From NCBI GenBank assembly GCA_945877135.1, contig CAMCQY010000014.1:1-43074 (forward strand): a stretch of DNA of 43,074 nt, in the 5' to 3' direction. Source of the DNA: Candidatus Kuenenia stuttgartensis. GTDB lineage: Bacteria > Planctomycetota > Planctomycetia > Pirellulales > UBA1268. Position 1 is the stretch's first letter; every line of letters begins with the position of its first letter. This document shows positions 33,606 to 42,400 of the stretch, in pieces. Under the pieces are notes generated by a model that was not told the DNA's origin, searched no databases, and saw only the letters and a program-made list of their open reading frames with translations. A program made the translations under genes and the position numbers.

Positions 33606-34244
33606 TTACCCGCGGCGGCGGGTGAGGGCGGTGCGGCAGGCGGAGGCGATCTGTTCCTCGCATGTTGGCCCGAGCGGCCAGATATCGAGCCGCTCGTCGT
33701 CGGGCTCGATCCAGCCAGCCCGGAGCATGTCGGCCGCGGCGGTGTCGGCCGCGATCACCGTCTCGCAGGAGCCGAGCGCGCGGCCCACGAGCGTCCGCAT
33801 GAATGGTTTCGCTGCGGCGGCGGTGAGGTCGGCCTGGGCGACGTGCACCACCACCGGCGCGCCGGTCTCCGCTGCGAGATCGGCGAGGAGTCCGGCGTGC
33901 ATCACGAAGATCACGTCGGGATCCGTGGCGTCCACCGCCTCGGCGATCAGCTGCCGAGCGGTCTCGCGGACCAGCCCCAGCAGCCGCGGTGAAAGCGAGG
34001 GCACCACACTGAGCAGCGACTCCGCCGAGCCATCCCGCACCGCCGCGAGAAAACGGTGCGATGCTGCCGCGATCGCATGGAGGTGAATGCCATACATGCC
34101 GTCATTCGGCTGCTCCAGCTGCGGGATCGACGAGGGACCGCAGACGGCGGCGGCAATGCCCAGCCGGCCGAGGTTCGCGCGGCAGTGATGCACGCGGGTG
34201 TGGTCGTGGTCGCAACTCCCGTGGTCGATCAGCAGCAGTCGCAT
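33606..34244 (-). CDS. GT-B-like protein lacking the C-terminal catalytic half
   Basis: 212 residues from the ATG at 34244; the track's 36 earlier residues overlap pgpA. The sequence fits the N-terminal Rossmann half of GT4-type glycosyltransferases: 'MRLLLIDHGSCDHDHTRVHHCRANLGRLGIAAAVCGP', 'ATDPDVIFVMHAGLLADLAAETGAPVVVHVAQADL', 'ALGSCETVIAADTAAADMLRAGW'. It ends at about the point where the nucleotide-sugar-binding half would begin ('LDIWPLGPTCEEQIASACRTAL'). It could be a truncated glycosyltransferase or a stand-alone N-half protein. It follows pgpA by 40 bp on the same strand. The repeat-rich region lies immediately beyond its stop. Confidence 0.65.
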   Translation of the reverse strand: MRLLLIDHGSCDHDHTRVHHCRANLGRLGIAAAVCGPSSIPQLEQPNDGMYGIHLHAIAAASHRFLAAVRDGSAESLLSVVPSLSPRLLGLVRETARQLIAEAVDATDPDVIFVMHAGLLADLAAETGAPVVVHVAQADLTAAAAKPFMRTLVGRALGSCETVIAADTAAADMLRAGWIEPDDERLDIWPLGPTCEEQIASACRTALTRRRG

Positions 34245-34284
34245 GGTGTCGGGCGGCGGGATTCGCGTGTGCGGTGAGGCCGCT

Positions 34285-34806
34285 CTAGAGCCAGCCCAGC
34301 CAGCGGCCGATGGTGAGGCAGACGGCCACGTAGGCCGCCGCTCCCCAGTCATCCGCCATGATACCGAGCCCGGCGGGCAGGTGTTCGAGTCGGCGACAGG
34401 GGAACGGTTTCGTGATGTCGAAGAGCCGGTGCAGCACGAAGAGGGCCACCAGCACCGTCGGCGATCGACTGGCGGCGGGCACGACCAAGGCCGCCAGCGG
34501 TACGCTCGCAGCCTCGTCGTAGATGATCGCCCCAGGATCCTTGCCCCGTCCGAGCGCTTGCGTTGCCCGTGTGCAGATTGGGATGCCGATCAGGTTGATG
34601 GCCGCGAGCAGGCCGGCCTCGATCAGGGGTGGCAGGGCCAGCCGCGCAAGGGACAGTGCGACAAGCGTGCCCAGCGCCGCGCCAAACGTGCCCGGGGCGA
34701 AGCCGATCCGGCCCAGTCCACCACAGGTGGCGAGCAGCGCTGCGGGATCGAACCACCGCGGGGCGGCAGGGGTGGACGTCGTCGGCGCTGGTGTGGCAGG
34801 GGGCAT
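34285..34806 (-). CDS. pgpA: phosphatidylglycerophosphatase A
   Basis: 173 residues from the ATG at 34806; a GTG 18 bases upstream is also possible. It removes phosphate from phosphatidylglycerol phosphate in the membrane. Family motifs: 'GGLGRIGFAPGTFGAALG', 'GKDPGAIIYDEAASVPLAAL' (catalytic acidic cluster), and 'HRLFDITKPFPCRRLEHLPAGLGIMADDWGAAAYVAV' (FDi.KP..i...e.l.gg.GIm.DD). Four hydrophobic helices. The N-terminal 20 residues are Pro/Thr-rich. Divergent from def. Confidence 0.95.
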   Translation of the reverse strand: MPPATPAPTTSTPAAPRWFDPAALLATCGGLGRIGFAPGTFGAALGTLVALSLARLALPPLIEAGLLAAINLIGIPICTRATQALGRGKDPGAIIYDEAASVPLAALVVPAASRSPTVLVALFVLHRLFDITKPFPCRRLEHLPAGLGIMADDWGAAAYVAVCLTIGRWLGWL

Positions 34807-34853
34807 ACCTGCGAAATGTAGCACGGCGGCGTATGATGCTGGGGGCTGACCGT

Positions 34854-34897
34854 AGCAACGCAGCGATAGTACCCTTCCTGCCGCAGCAACGCAGCGA
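34854..34897. repeat. 13-bp direct repeat AGCAACGCAGCGA in the pgpA/def gap
   Basis: AGCAACGCAGCGA occurs at 34854-34866 and 34885-34897, 31 bp apart (about three helical turns), in the 134-bp divergent region. It could be a tandem operator, or chance. Confidence 0.35.
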
Positions 34898-34940
34898 CAT
34901 CAATCTTCCCGACCCGCTACCTTCTTCCCCGCACAGGCCC

Positions 34941-35567
34941 ATGGCAGACAGTTCCCAGGTTTCGGCAGGTACGATCGGCCCGCTCTCGCTCGTCGAATAC
35001 CCCCATCCGGCGCTCCTGCGGCCCGCGAAGCCGCTCGTGCGGATCGATGAAGCTGTCTGCGATGCCGTCGAGCAGATGTTCGACATCATGTATGAGGCCG
35101 AGGGGATCGGCCTCGCCGCCAACCAGGTCGCGCTGCCCTACCGTCTGTTCATCGTGAATACATCCGGTCGTCGGGGCCATGGCGAAGAACTCGTCTTCAT
35201 CAATCCGGCGCTCAGCCGTCCCCGCGGCACCGCGGTGCAGGAGGAGGGCTGCCTGAGCCTGCCCGGTCTGCGGATGGACGTGCGACGCCCGGAGAAAATC
35301 GTCGTCGAAGCCTGGTCGCTCGAAGGCGAGCCGATCCGTCTCGACCTCGAAGGACTGCTCTCCCGTGTGGTGCAGCACGAGTTCGACCATCTCGATGGCA
35401 AACTGTTCACCGACCGTCTCCCGGAGGCGGCGGCGATCGAGGCGAGGCGGACGCTGGAGACGTTCCGCGAGGTGTTTACAGGGCAGGTGTCGCGGGGTGA
35501 ATTGCCTGGACATGACGAGATCGTCTCCCGTCTCGACAGGCTCGAAGCAGATCGCTGCAAGGCATGA
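34941..35567 (+). CDS. def: peptide deformylase
   Basis: 208 residues from the ATG at 34941. Removes the formyl group from nascent peptides. All three class motifs are present: 'EGIGLAANQV' (GxGxAAxQ, about residue 56), 'EEGCLSLPG' (EGCLS, metal Cys) and 'QHEFDHLDGKLF' (HEFDH, two metal His). Catalytic Gln, Cys, Glu and His are intact. The C-terminal extension after HEFDH is about 65 residues, longer than in E. coli. Stop overlaps the fmt start (ATGA). Confidence 0.97.
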   Translation: MADSSQVSAGTIGPLSLVEYPHPALLRPAKPLVRIDEAVCDAVEQMFDIMYEAEGIGLAANQVALPYRLFIVNTSGRRGHGEELVFINPALSRPRGTAVQEEGCLSLPGLRMDVRRPEKIVVEAWSLEGEPIRLDLEGLLSRVVQHEFDHLDGKLFTDRLPEAAAIEARRTLETFREVFTGQVSRGELPGHDEIVSRLDRLEADRCKA

Positions 35568-36577
35568 GTCTGTCCACGTTGAGTTCCGCGAAGCGAGCCC
35601 TGAAGATCGTGGTGATGGGCACCGGCCCGTTCGCCGTGCCGACGTTTCAGTCGTTGCTGCGATCGCCGCACACGGTCACCGCCGTCGTCACGCGGCCCGC
35701 CCATGCACCGTCCGGACGGAGGCCGCCTCCCAATCCGATGCGTGACGCGGCGGATGCCGCCGGCGTGCCGATCCTCGCCCCGGAGCGAATCAACGATCCC
35801 GAGGCGATCGCGGCGGTCGCGGCCCTGAGCCCCGACCTGCTCGTGGTCTGCGACTACGGCCAGATCCTTTCGCCCGCGGCGTTGGGCGTCGCCCCCTATG
35901 GCGGCATCAATCTGCACGGCTCGCTCCTGCCGAGGCATCGGGGCGCGGCGCCGGTGCAGTGGGCGATTCTCGCAGGGGATGCCTCGACCGGCGCGAGCGT
36001 GATCCATATGACTCCGGCGCTCGACGCCGGCAACGTGATCGCGGCGCGGGAGACGCCGATCGGCGTCGCTGAAACCGCAGCCGAACTGGAACGCCGGCTC
36101 GCCGAGATGGGCATGGGCGCCGTGCTCGAAGCGATCGACCTGCTTGTCGCCGCCGGGCCCGGCAGCACGCCGGGCGTTCCACAGGATCCCGCCCGTGTCA
36201 CCCGCGCGCCGCGGCTCGCGAAGGCCGATGGGATCGTCGACTGGTCTCTGCCGGCAGCCCGCATCGAGCGGATGCGGCGGGCGCTCGAACCCTGGCCACG
36301 GACCACAACCTTTCTCCACGCCGGTGCCGACCGGCCGCCAGTGCGAGTGGTGTTGGAGGACGTGGCGGTTGTCGATGAGTCGTCGGCTGGTCACGCCGCG
36401 GAGCCGGCCGTTGTTCCCGGCTCGATCCTCACCGCGGACGACGCCGGACTCGTCGTGGCCTGCGGTGAGCACACGCGGCTCGTCGTCCGGCGGCTCGTGC
36501 CGGAAGGGAAGCGGAGCATGTCGGCCGCCGAGTTCCTGCGGGGCCACGTCCTCTTCAGCGGCGCGCGTTTTGGCTGA
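35564..36577 (+). CDS. fmt: methionyl-tRNA formyltransferase
   Basis: 337 residues, starting in an ATGA overlap with def; this def-fmt pairing is widely conserved. Formylates Met-tRNA for initiation. Seen: 'LKIVVMGTGPFAVPTFQSLL', 'INLHGSLLPRHRGAAPVQWAILAGDASTGASVIHMTPALDAGNVIA' (catalytic Asn-His and Asp, plus the SLLP signature), and the C-terminal OB-like domain ('PGSILTADDAGLVVACGEHTRLVVRRLVPEGKRSMSAAEFLRG'). Complete. Confidence 0.97.
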   Translation: MSLSTLSSAKRALKIVVMGTGPFAVPTFQSLLRSPHTVTAVVTRPAHAPSGRRPPPNPMRDAADAAGVPILAPERINDPEAIAAVAALSPDLLVVCDYGQILSPAALGVAPYGGINLHGSLLPRHRGAAPVQWAILAGDASTGASVIHMTPALDAGNVIAARETPIGVAETAAELERRLAEMGMGAVLEAIDLLVAAGPGSTPGVPQDPARVTRAPRLAKADGIVDWSLPAARIERMRRALEPWPRTTTFLHAGADRPPVRVVLEDVAVVDESSAGHAAEPAVVPGSILTADDAGLVVACGEHTRLVVRRLVPEGKRSMSAAEFLRGHVLFSGARFG

Positions 36578-36579
36578 CG

Positions 36580-36661
36580 AAAAAGGTGCCAGCCACCACA
36601 TGTGGGGGTTTTGGCAAGCACCTTCCCGATGTTTCCTAGATTTGGTGGCTGGCACCTTTTT
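36580..36661. repeat. repeat B as a 19-bp perfect inverted repeat (possible bidirectional terminator)
   Basis: AAAAAGGTGCCAGCCACCA (36580-36598) and TGGTGGCTGGCACCTTTTT (36643-36661) are exact reverse complements, 44 bases apart. The run of A before and T after fits a bidirectional terminator between fmt and the minus-strand small gene. The region between arms also contains the palindrome CCACATGTGG (36596-36605). One arm matches 15163-15181. Confidence 0.75.
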
Positions 36662-36842
36662 GGTTGAGGAACCGATCTGAAAAGAGGGCGACCACCGTGA
36701 AGCGAGACAGCGCCACGATCGACCACGCGCACCAGAACGTCAGCACCGCGAGGTAGGTTGGAGGGGCAACCTGGTAGTGGATTCCATAGGCAACCGCGGC
36801 CACGGAGGCAGCGATGATCGCCAGGTGAGGCCAGACGGCCAC
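36636..36842 (-). CDS. small two-helix membrane protein (tentative)
   Basis: 68 residues from a GTG at 36842. Two hydrophobic helices (about 3-22 WPHLAIIAASVAAVAYGI and 31-52 LAVLTFWCAWSIVALSRFTVVAL) with polar ends. The last residues (NQKGASHQI) come from repeat B, so the true C-terminus may have shifted when the repeat arrived. No Shine-Dalgarno is visible. Only this small ORF fits between fmt and the GGDEF gene. It could still be a chance ORF. Confidence 0.45.
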   Translation of the reverse strand: MAVWPHLAIIAASVAAVAYGIHYQVAPPTYLAVLTFWCAWSIVALSRFTVVALFSDRFLNQKGASHQI

Positions 36843-36855
36843 GGCCCGACGGAGA

Positions 36856-36878
36856 AAGGTCGTACTCCGTACGACCTT
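36856..36878. repeat. perfect 10-bp palindrome AAGGTCGTAC-TCC-GTACGACCTT
   Basis: Arms of 10 bases with a 3-base loop, located just upstream of the small membrane ORF and 129 bp upstream of the GGDEF gene. It may be an operator shared by the divergent genes or another small interspersed repeat. Confidence 0.5.
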
Positions 36879-37006
36879 CGGGGTGACCCGTTACCCAGGC
36901 CGTGTGAAGGGGGAAACAACGATCCTGTTGCAACAACATGGCCGCGGCGGCACTGTGATAGCTCCCCCACTCTGTCCCCGCCACTCTGGCCCTCCTAAGG
37001 TTTGCC

Positions 37007-38467
37007 ATGTTCACGACGCACCTCCCTTCAGCGGCGTTCATCGTGCTGGGTGTGGCTGACTGGTGGCCGTTGGCGGCGATCGTGGCCACGGCCGTCGGTC
37101 TGATCGCCTCTCTGGCGTTTCGCTATGCTTGCGTCCTGCGGCAACTCGACCAGGCCACGGCGGCATGGGAGGCCGAACGGAGACGGCTCAACTCCATGCT
37201 GGAGAGCCTGTTCGATCCGCATGTGGTCATGCAGCCGGTGCGGGACGCCGCTGGCCGCATTGTCGATTTCATCTTCGACAATACGAACCCGGCAGCCTGC
37301 GGCTGGATCGGCATCGACCGCGACCATCTCACGGGGAGTCGTCTCCTCGAGGTGTATCCCACCGCCGACTCGACGGGGCTCCTGAAAATCCTGGCCGGCA
37401 TCGCCGATACCGGTTGTCCTGCTGCCATCGATGCGTTTCCGTTTCCACTCGGCGCGGCTGGACAGCGGCGGATCGATATCCGAGCCGTGCGGGACGGGGA
37501 GCAGGTCAGCTTCACATGGCGCGACGTCACCGATCGCGACGCCGTGTCGAAGAAATTGGCCGCCTCAGAGGAGCAGTTTCGACTGCTGGCGGAAAACTCC
37601 TCGGACGTCGTGGTGCGTGTTGACCATGACGGCACGATCATCTGGGTGTCGCCATCGGTCACCCCCGTGCTTGGCTGGTTGCAGAGCGACTGGATCGGCC
37701 ATCGGGCCACCGACTTTTTCAATTCCAGCGCCGATCGCGAGCGGTTTCTCCACGAGCAGCAGAAGGCGTTGCTCGGCCAGTCGATCCTCGTCCGCACGCA
37801 GATGCAGTCCAAGGGCGGCGACATCCATTGGGTGGAGATCCATGCCGGTCCCTACCGGACCGAGGACGGCACCATTGATGGCATCGCGGCATCGTTTCGG
37901 CTGGTCGATGCGGAGGTCTCTTCCCAACGGATCCTCGAACGCCGCGCTCGCACGGACGAGCTGACCGGGCTGCTCAATCGGACGGAGGCGATCGACCGGA
38001 TCGAAACCCTCACCCAGCACGACGGCCGCACCGACGCCGTGCTCTGGTGCGATATCGACCGGTTCAAGGTGGTGAACGACACCTACGGCCACGCCGCCGG
38101 CGACGCCGTGCTCGAGGCGCTGGCCGACCGGATCCGGGCGTGCCTGCGGACGCCCAATGACCTGGGGGCCCGGCTTGGCGGCGACGAATTGATGGTGTTC
38201 CTCCACGGAGTCCGCGATCTCCAGGATGCCGTGGCCATCGCCGAGAAGCTCCGCCGTCATGCCGCCGAGCCGATTCAGACCTCGTCGGGACCGCTCAGGG
38301 TCACGCTCAGCATCGGCGCGACCCTCGCCCGGCCTGACGAGAGCGCCGACGCCCTCATCGCCCGAGCCGACGACGCCATGTATCAGGCCAAGAAAAGCGG
38401 TCGAAATCAGGTGGTCGCGTTCGAGGAGGCTGCCGTCACGGGCGAGCAGCAGGCAGGCGGGGTGTGA
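37007..38467 (+). CDS. PAS-PAS-GGDEF diguanylate cyclase-like protein (GGDEL)
   Basis: 486 residues. An N-terminal membrane helix (LAAIVATAVGLIASLAFRY, about 20-40) and a short coiled coil lead to two PAS-like modules (about 60-170 and 188-305; 'SSDVVVRVDHDGTIIWVSPSVTPVLGWLQSDWIG' is a canonical PAS core). The GGDEF domain starts at 'RARTDELTGLLNRTEAIDRI' with 'WCDIDRFKVVNDTYGHAAGDAVLEALADRIR' and the active-site loop GGDEL at 391-395 in place of GGDEF/GGEEF. The Leu at the last position may be tolerated, because the catalytic GG-D-E is intact. Makes c-di-GMP if active. Followed by the nucleotidyltransferase gene. Confidence 0.92.
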   Translation: MFTTHLPSAAFIVLGVADWWPLAAIVATAVGLIASLAFRYACVLRQLDQATAAWEAERRRLNSMLESLFDPHVVMQPVRDAAGRIVDFIFDNTNPAACGWIGIDRDHLTGSRLLEVYPTADSTGLLKILAGIADTGCPAAIDAFPFPLGAAGQRRIDIRAVRDGEQVSFTWRDVTDRDAVSKKLAASEEQFRLLAENSSDVVVRVDHDGTIIWVSPSVTPVLGWLQSDWIGHRATDFFNSSADRERFLHEQQKALLGQSILVRTQMQSKGGDIHWVEIHAGPYRTEDGTIDGIAASFRLVDAEVSSQRILERRARTDELTGLLNRTEAIDRIETLTQHDGRTDAVLWCDIDRFKVVNDTYGHAAGDAVLEALADRIRACLRTPNDLGARLGGDELMVFLHGVRDLQDAVAIAEKLRRHAAEPIQTSSGPLRVTLSIGATLARPDESADALIARADDAMYQAKKSGRNQVVAFEEAAVTGEQQAGGV

Positions 38468-38521
38468 GGCGTCAATTCGGAGGCGGCCGTTCTGGCGTGC
38501 CGGCCGAGCGGGTGCAATAGT

Positions 38522-38553
38522 TGCCGAGAGGCTTCTCTGGGAAGCCTCAGGCA
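38522..38553 (+). promoter_or_regulatory. leader hairpin before the nucleotidyltransferase gene, touching its Shine-Dalgarno
   Basis: TGCC-GA-GAGGCTTC-TCTGG-GAAGCCTC-A-GGCA forms an 8-bp perfect stem (38528-38548) plus four more pairs. The last pair ends at the first base of the AGGA Shine-Dalgarno (38553-38556) of the gene at 38563. It could tune translation or terminate the GGDEF transcript; there is no T-run. Confidence 0.4.
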
Positions 38554-38562
38554 GGAACCCCC

Positions 38563-39402
38563 ATGCACATCAAGCGTGCCCTCATCACCGCCGCCGGCAG
38601 GGAGCAGCAACGGCTGCCGCTCCAGCGGCTCGTGGACCGGGACGGCATTCCCAAGACTGCGCTCGAAATCATTGTCGAGGAGGCCGTGGCGGCTGGGGCC
38701 CACGAGGTGGGAATCGTCGTGCGGCCCGGCGACGAGGCGGACTTCCGCGCGGCTGCCGGCAGTGCTGCCTCGCGGCTCGAACTGATTCCCCAGCCTGAGC
38801 CACTCGGCTACGGCAACGCTGTCAGCGTCGCCCGCGGCTTCATCAACGACGAGCCATTCCTGCATTTCGTGGGCGACCATCTCTACGTGAGCGACAGCGA
38901 TCGCCGCTGCGGGCAGCAACTCGTGGCAGTCGCCGAGGCGGAACAGTGCAGCGTGTCGGCCGTGCAGCCGACGCGGGAGAGCATGCTGCCCTACTTTGGC
39001 GCGATCGGCGGCCGCCGGGTGCCCCAGACGAAGAATCTCTACGAGATCGACACCGTCCTCGAAAAGCCGACGCCCACGCAGGCCGAGCAGGAACTGATCG
39101 TGCCGGGGCTCCGTGCCGGCCATTATCTCTGCTTCTTCGGCATGCACGTGCTCACGCCCGTGATCTTCGACCTGCTCGATGCGCTTGGCGACTCAGGCCG
39201 CCGTCAGGTCTCGCCCGCGCTTGCCATGCTGGCTGGCCGCGAGCGGTATCTGGCCTACCAGGTTGCTGGCAATCGCTCCAACCTCGGCGTCACCTACGGC
39301 CTGCTCCTCGCGCAACTTGCGCTCGGCCTCTCGGGCAAGGATCGCGGCGACATCCTCAGCCAGCTCGTTGACCTGCTGGCCCGCCAGCCTCACGCCACAT
39401 GA
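38563..39402 (+). CDS. GalU-like sugar-1-phosphate nucleotidyltransferase
   Basis: 279 residues from the ATG at 38563; the track's TTG start at 38521 lies in the hairpin. The fold is that of UTP-glucose-1-phosphate uridylyltransferases. '[23 protein letters not shown]...[24 protein letters not shown]' replaces the usual GxGTRxLP loop by GREQQRLP. Other anchors are '[17 protein letters not shown]' (GlGhAV), '[12 protein letters not shown]' (GD.l), '[16 protein letters not shown]' (VEKP), and '[21 protein letters not shown]'. The altered nucleotide loop may change base choice or activity. The stop overlaps the start of the next gene (ATGA), so the two proteins probably work together. Confidence 0.88.
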   Translation: MHIKRALITAAGREQQRLPLQRLVDRDGIPKTALEIIVEEAVAAGAHEVGIVVRPGDEADFRAAAGSAASRLELIPQPEPLGYGNAVSVARGFINDEPFLHFVGDHLYVSDSDRRCGQQLVAVAEAEQCSVSAVQPTRESMLPYFGAIGGRRVPQTKNLYEIDTVLEKPTPTQAEQELIVPGLRAGHYLCFFGMHVLTPVIFDLLDALGDSGRRQVSPALAMLAGRERYLAYQVAGNRSNLGVTYGLLLAQLALGLSGKDRGDILSQLVDLLARQPHAT

Positions 39403-42400
39403 GCCGCCCCGTGGTCGCCAGTCGTTTGGTCGCGATCATCGAGTCGGACGAGCCGGCGATCCGCGATCAGTCGCTCGAGAGTGTCTGCGCCGCGGCTACG
39501 GCCGACGAACTGCTCGCCGAGGCGGCGGCGCTCGAGGCCTTCCGCCAGACGAGCACGAGCCTCTACCACTGCGTGCGCGGGCTGTTTTTCCTGGCCGGCA
39601 TTCATCGCTTCCAGCTTCCCGCCCGGCTGTCGGCCGGCGGTCGCGCCGCCGCCCTCGTTCCCCATGCCGGCTACGACCATTTGCTCCATCGGCGGTTCGA
39701 GGAGGCGATCGCCGCGTTTCTGGAGAGCCAGCGGGAGCATGGCCCGTCCGACGCGATCTCCAGCGCCCTCGCGGTCAGCTACCGTGAACTCGGCCTGCAG
39801 ACGCTCGCCAATCAGGTCCGCAAGAGCGTGCGATCGCTGCGGGGCAACCAGTGGATGTTTCGCGTCGGGCATCCGGCCGATCACGCCCTCCGCATCCGCC
39901 CCGAACTGCTGGCCCGCAGCGAGAACGGCACCTTTCCGCTGCTTCGCGAATCGACGCCTGTGCGAATGGACCTCTCGCACTCCTGCTGGAGCGACGTCTT
40001 CTTCCTCGGCATGGACTATCCCGAGGGGGCGCGGGTGCTCAACGTGTCGATCGATCTGGGCGTGCACGGCCGTGATGCCGCGCCCAAGCCGCCGGTCGAG
40101 GCCTATCTGCGGGTGATCGACAGCCCGGTGCTACGGCTCACGAGCGTTGACCTCGCCACGACCGCCGAGATCGCCGACCTTGGCGAGGTGTTCGACTTCG
40201 CCCGCGACTATCTCGGGCTCCTGAAGGCGGCGGTGATCGCCGCGGGCATCGTGCCGCCCGGCGTCGAGGGATCGGGGGCGAGCCTCGCTGATCTGCTCGC
40301 CCGCGTTGTCGGCCCCGGGCATGGCCTCGAGATCGTCAGCAGCGTCAACAACATTCCCAAGGGCTCGCGGCTGGCCGTCTCCACCAACCTGCTCGCCGCT
40401 CTCATCGCCGTCTGCATGCGGGCGACCGGCCAGGCCCAGTCGCTCACCGGACAGCTCACGGAGCCCGAACGCCGGCTCGTGGCGGCGCGGGCCATCCTCG
40501 GTGAATGGCTCGGTGGGAGCGGCGGCGGCTGGCAGGACTCCGGCGGCGTCTGGCCGGCGGCCAAGCTGATCCGCGGCGTGGTGGCAACGGAGCACGATCC
40601 CGAACATGGCACGAGCCGCGGCCGTCTGCTGCCGACCCACGAACCGGTTCGTGTCGGCTCGACCCTGCAGGACTCGCTCGTGCTCGTCCATGGCGGCATG
40701 GCGCAGAACGTGGGCCCGATCCTGGAGATGGTGACGGAGAAATACCTGCTGCGGTCGGCTGCCGAGTGGCAGGCGCGGCAGGATGCGGCCGGCGTGCTCG
40801 ACGAGATCATCGCGGCCGTCGAAGCGGGCGACATGCGCCGCATCGGCGATGCCACGTTTCGCAACTTCGTCGGCCCGATCCAGACGATCATTCCGGGAGC
40901 CACGAACCTCTACACCGAGACGATCATCCGCCGTGTGCGGGAGCGGTTTGGCGACGATTTCTGGGGCTTCTGGATGCTCGGCGGCATGTCGGGGGGCGGG
41001 ATGGGATTCATCGTGGCGCCCCACATCAAGGCGGCCGCGCAGCAGGCGCTCGGCGAGATCATGGCCGCCACGAAGCGGGAGCTGCAGCATTCGCTGCCCT
41101 TCGCGATGGAGCCGGTGGTCTATGACTTTGCGGTGAACGAACGCGGCACCTGGTGCGATCTTCTCGCCGGCACCGTCGCCCTGATGCCTGCCGCCTATTA
41201 CGCGCTCACGCTCCCCGAACTGTTGAAGGCCGACCGGCTCGCGCTTCCGGCCTCGCGCCGCGCCGAACTCGATGCCTTCGGCGCCGCCTGCCGCACGCAG
41301 CCGGAGCTGGCGGGCATGGTGAACACGCTCTTCGATCGACTGTTTCCGCGTGGCGACGGGGCCCACGGCAATGCAGGCGAACTCCGCCGGCTCCTGGCGG
41401 ACCTCGGCTTCGACGACGTGCAGCACGAACAGATCCGCGCCGACCTGCGGGCTGGTCGGATCGGCTTGGCGCAGAACCGTCTCCCTGCCGCAACCTCGAT
41501 CGAGGACGTGCACAATGAAGACGTCGCCTTCGCCGACGAGCAGTCGGGAGATGACGCGAGCCGGCAGCGTGGGCTCGACGCCCTGCGGCGTGGCGAGGTG
41601 GCGGTGGTGACGATGGCGGCGGGCGTCGGTAGCCGCTGGACGCAGGGAGCGGGCGTGGTGAAGGCGCTGCATCCCTTTTGCAAGCTGGCCGGCCGGCATC
41701 GGACCTTTCTCGACGTGCACCTCGCGAAATCGCGGCGGACGGGCCGGCTCGCGGCAATGCCCGTCCCCCACGTGATCACCACGAGCTATCTCACGCACCG
41801 CCAGATCGAGGCATTCGGGCTCGACACGGCCGGCGTCGATGCGGTGCTCTCGCCTGGCAGGGCGGTCGGCCTGCGGATGATTCCCATGACCCGCGACCTG
41901 CGGTTCGCCTGGGAGGAGCTTTCCCATCAGGTGCTCGACGAACAGAAGGAGAAAGTCCGCGACAGCCTCCGTGCGGCATTGGTCGCCTGGGCCGAGCAGG
42001 CCGGCGAGGGGGCCGACTACACCGACAACACACCGGGGCAGTGCCTCCATCCCGTCGGCCATTGGTTCGAGGTGGCCACCATGCTCCGCAACGGTGTGCT
42101 CGAGCGGCTGCTCGGCGACCGGCCGCAGCTTCGCTGGCTGTTCCTGCACAACATCGACACCGTCGGCGCCGACCTTGATCCCGCCCTGCTTGGCCGGCAC
42201 ATCGCGGGCGGCTCCTGCCTGACGTTCGAGGTGATCCCGCGGCGGATCGAGGATCGTGGCGGCGGGCTCGCCCGCGTCAATGGCCGGCCCAGGATCGTGG
42301 AGGGGCTGGCGATGCCCCGGGAGGAGGACGAGTTTCAGCTGCGGTTCTACAACACGCTCTCCACGTGGATCGACATCGACCAACTGCTCGCCGCATTCGG

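Noticed and set aside
34807-34940. tRNA or small RNA gene in the pgpA/def gap
   Set aside because: I could not form a cloverleaf, and only the 13-base direct repeat stands out.
35138-36655. 505-residue minus-strand ORF opposite def-fmt
   Set aside because: Both def and fmt are unambiguous on the plus strand; this ORF has no motif and starts in repeat B.
36643-36661. Possible sigma-54 promoter (TGGCACC..TTGA-like) in repeat B
   Set aside because: The GG-N10-GC spacing is wrong by at least one base in both copies, and the repeat ends genes rather than preceding them.
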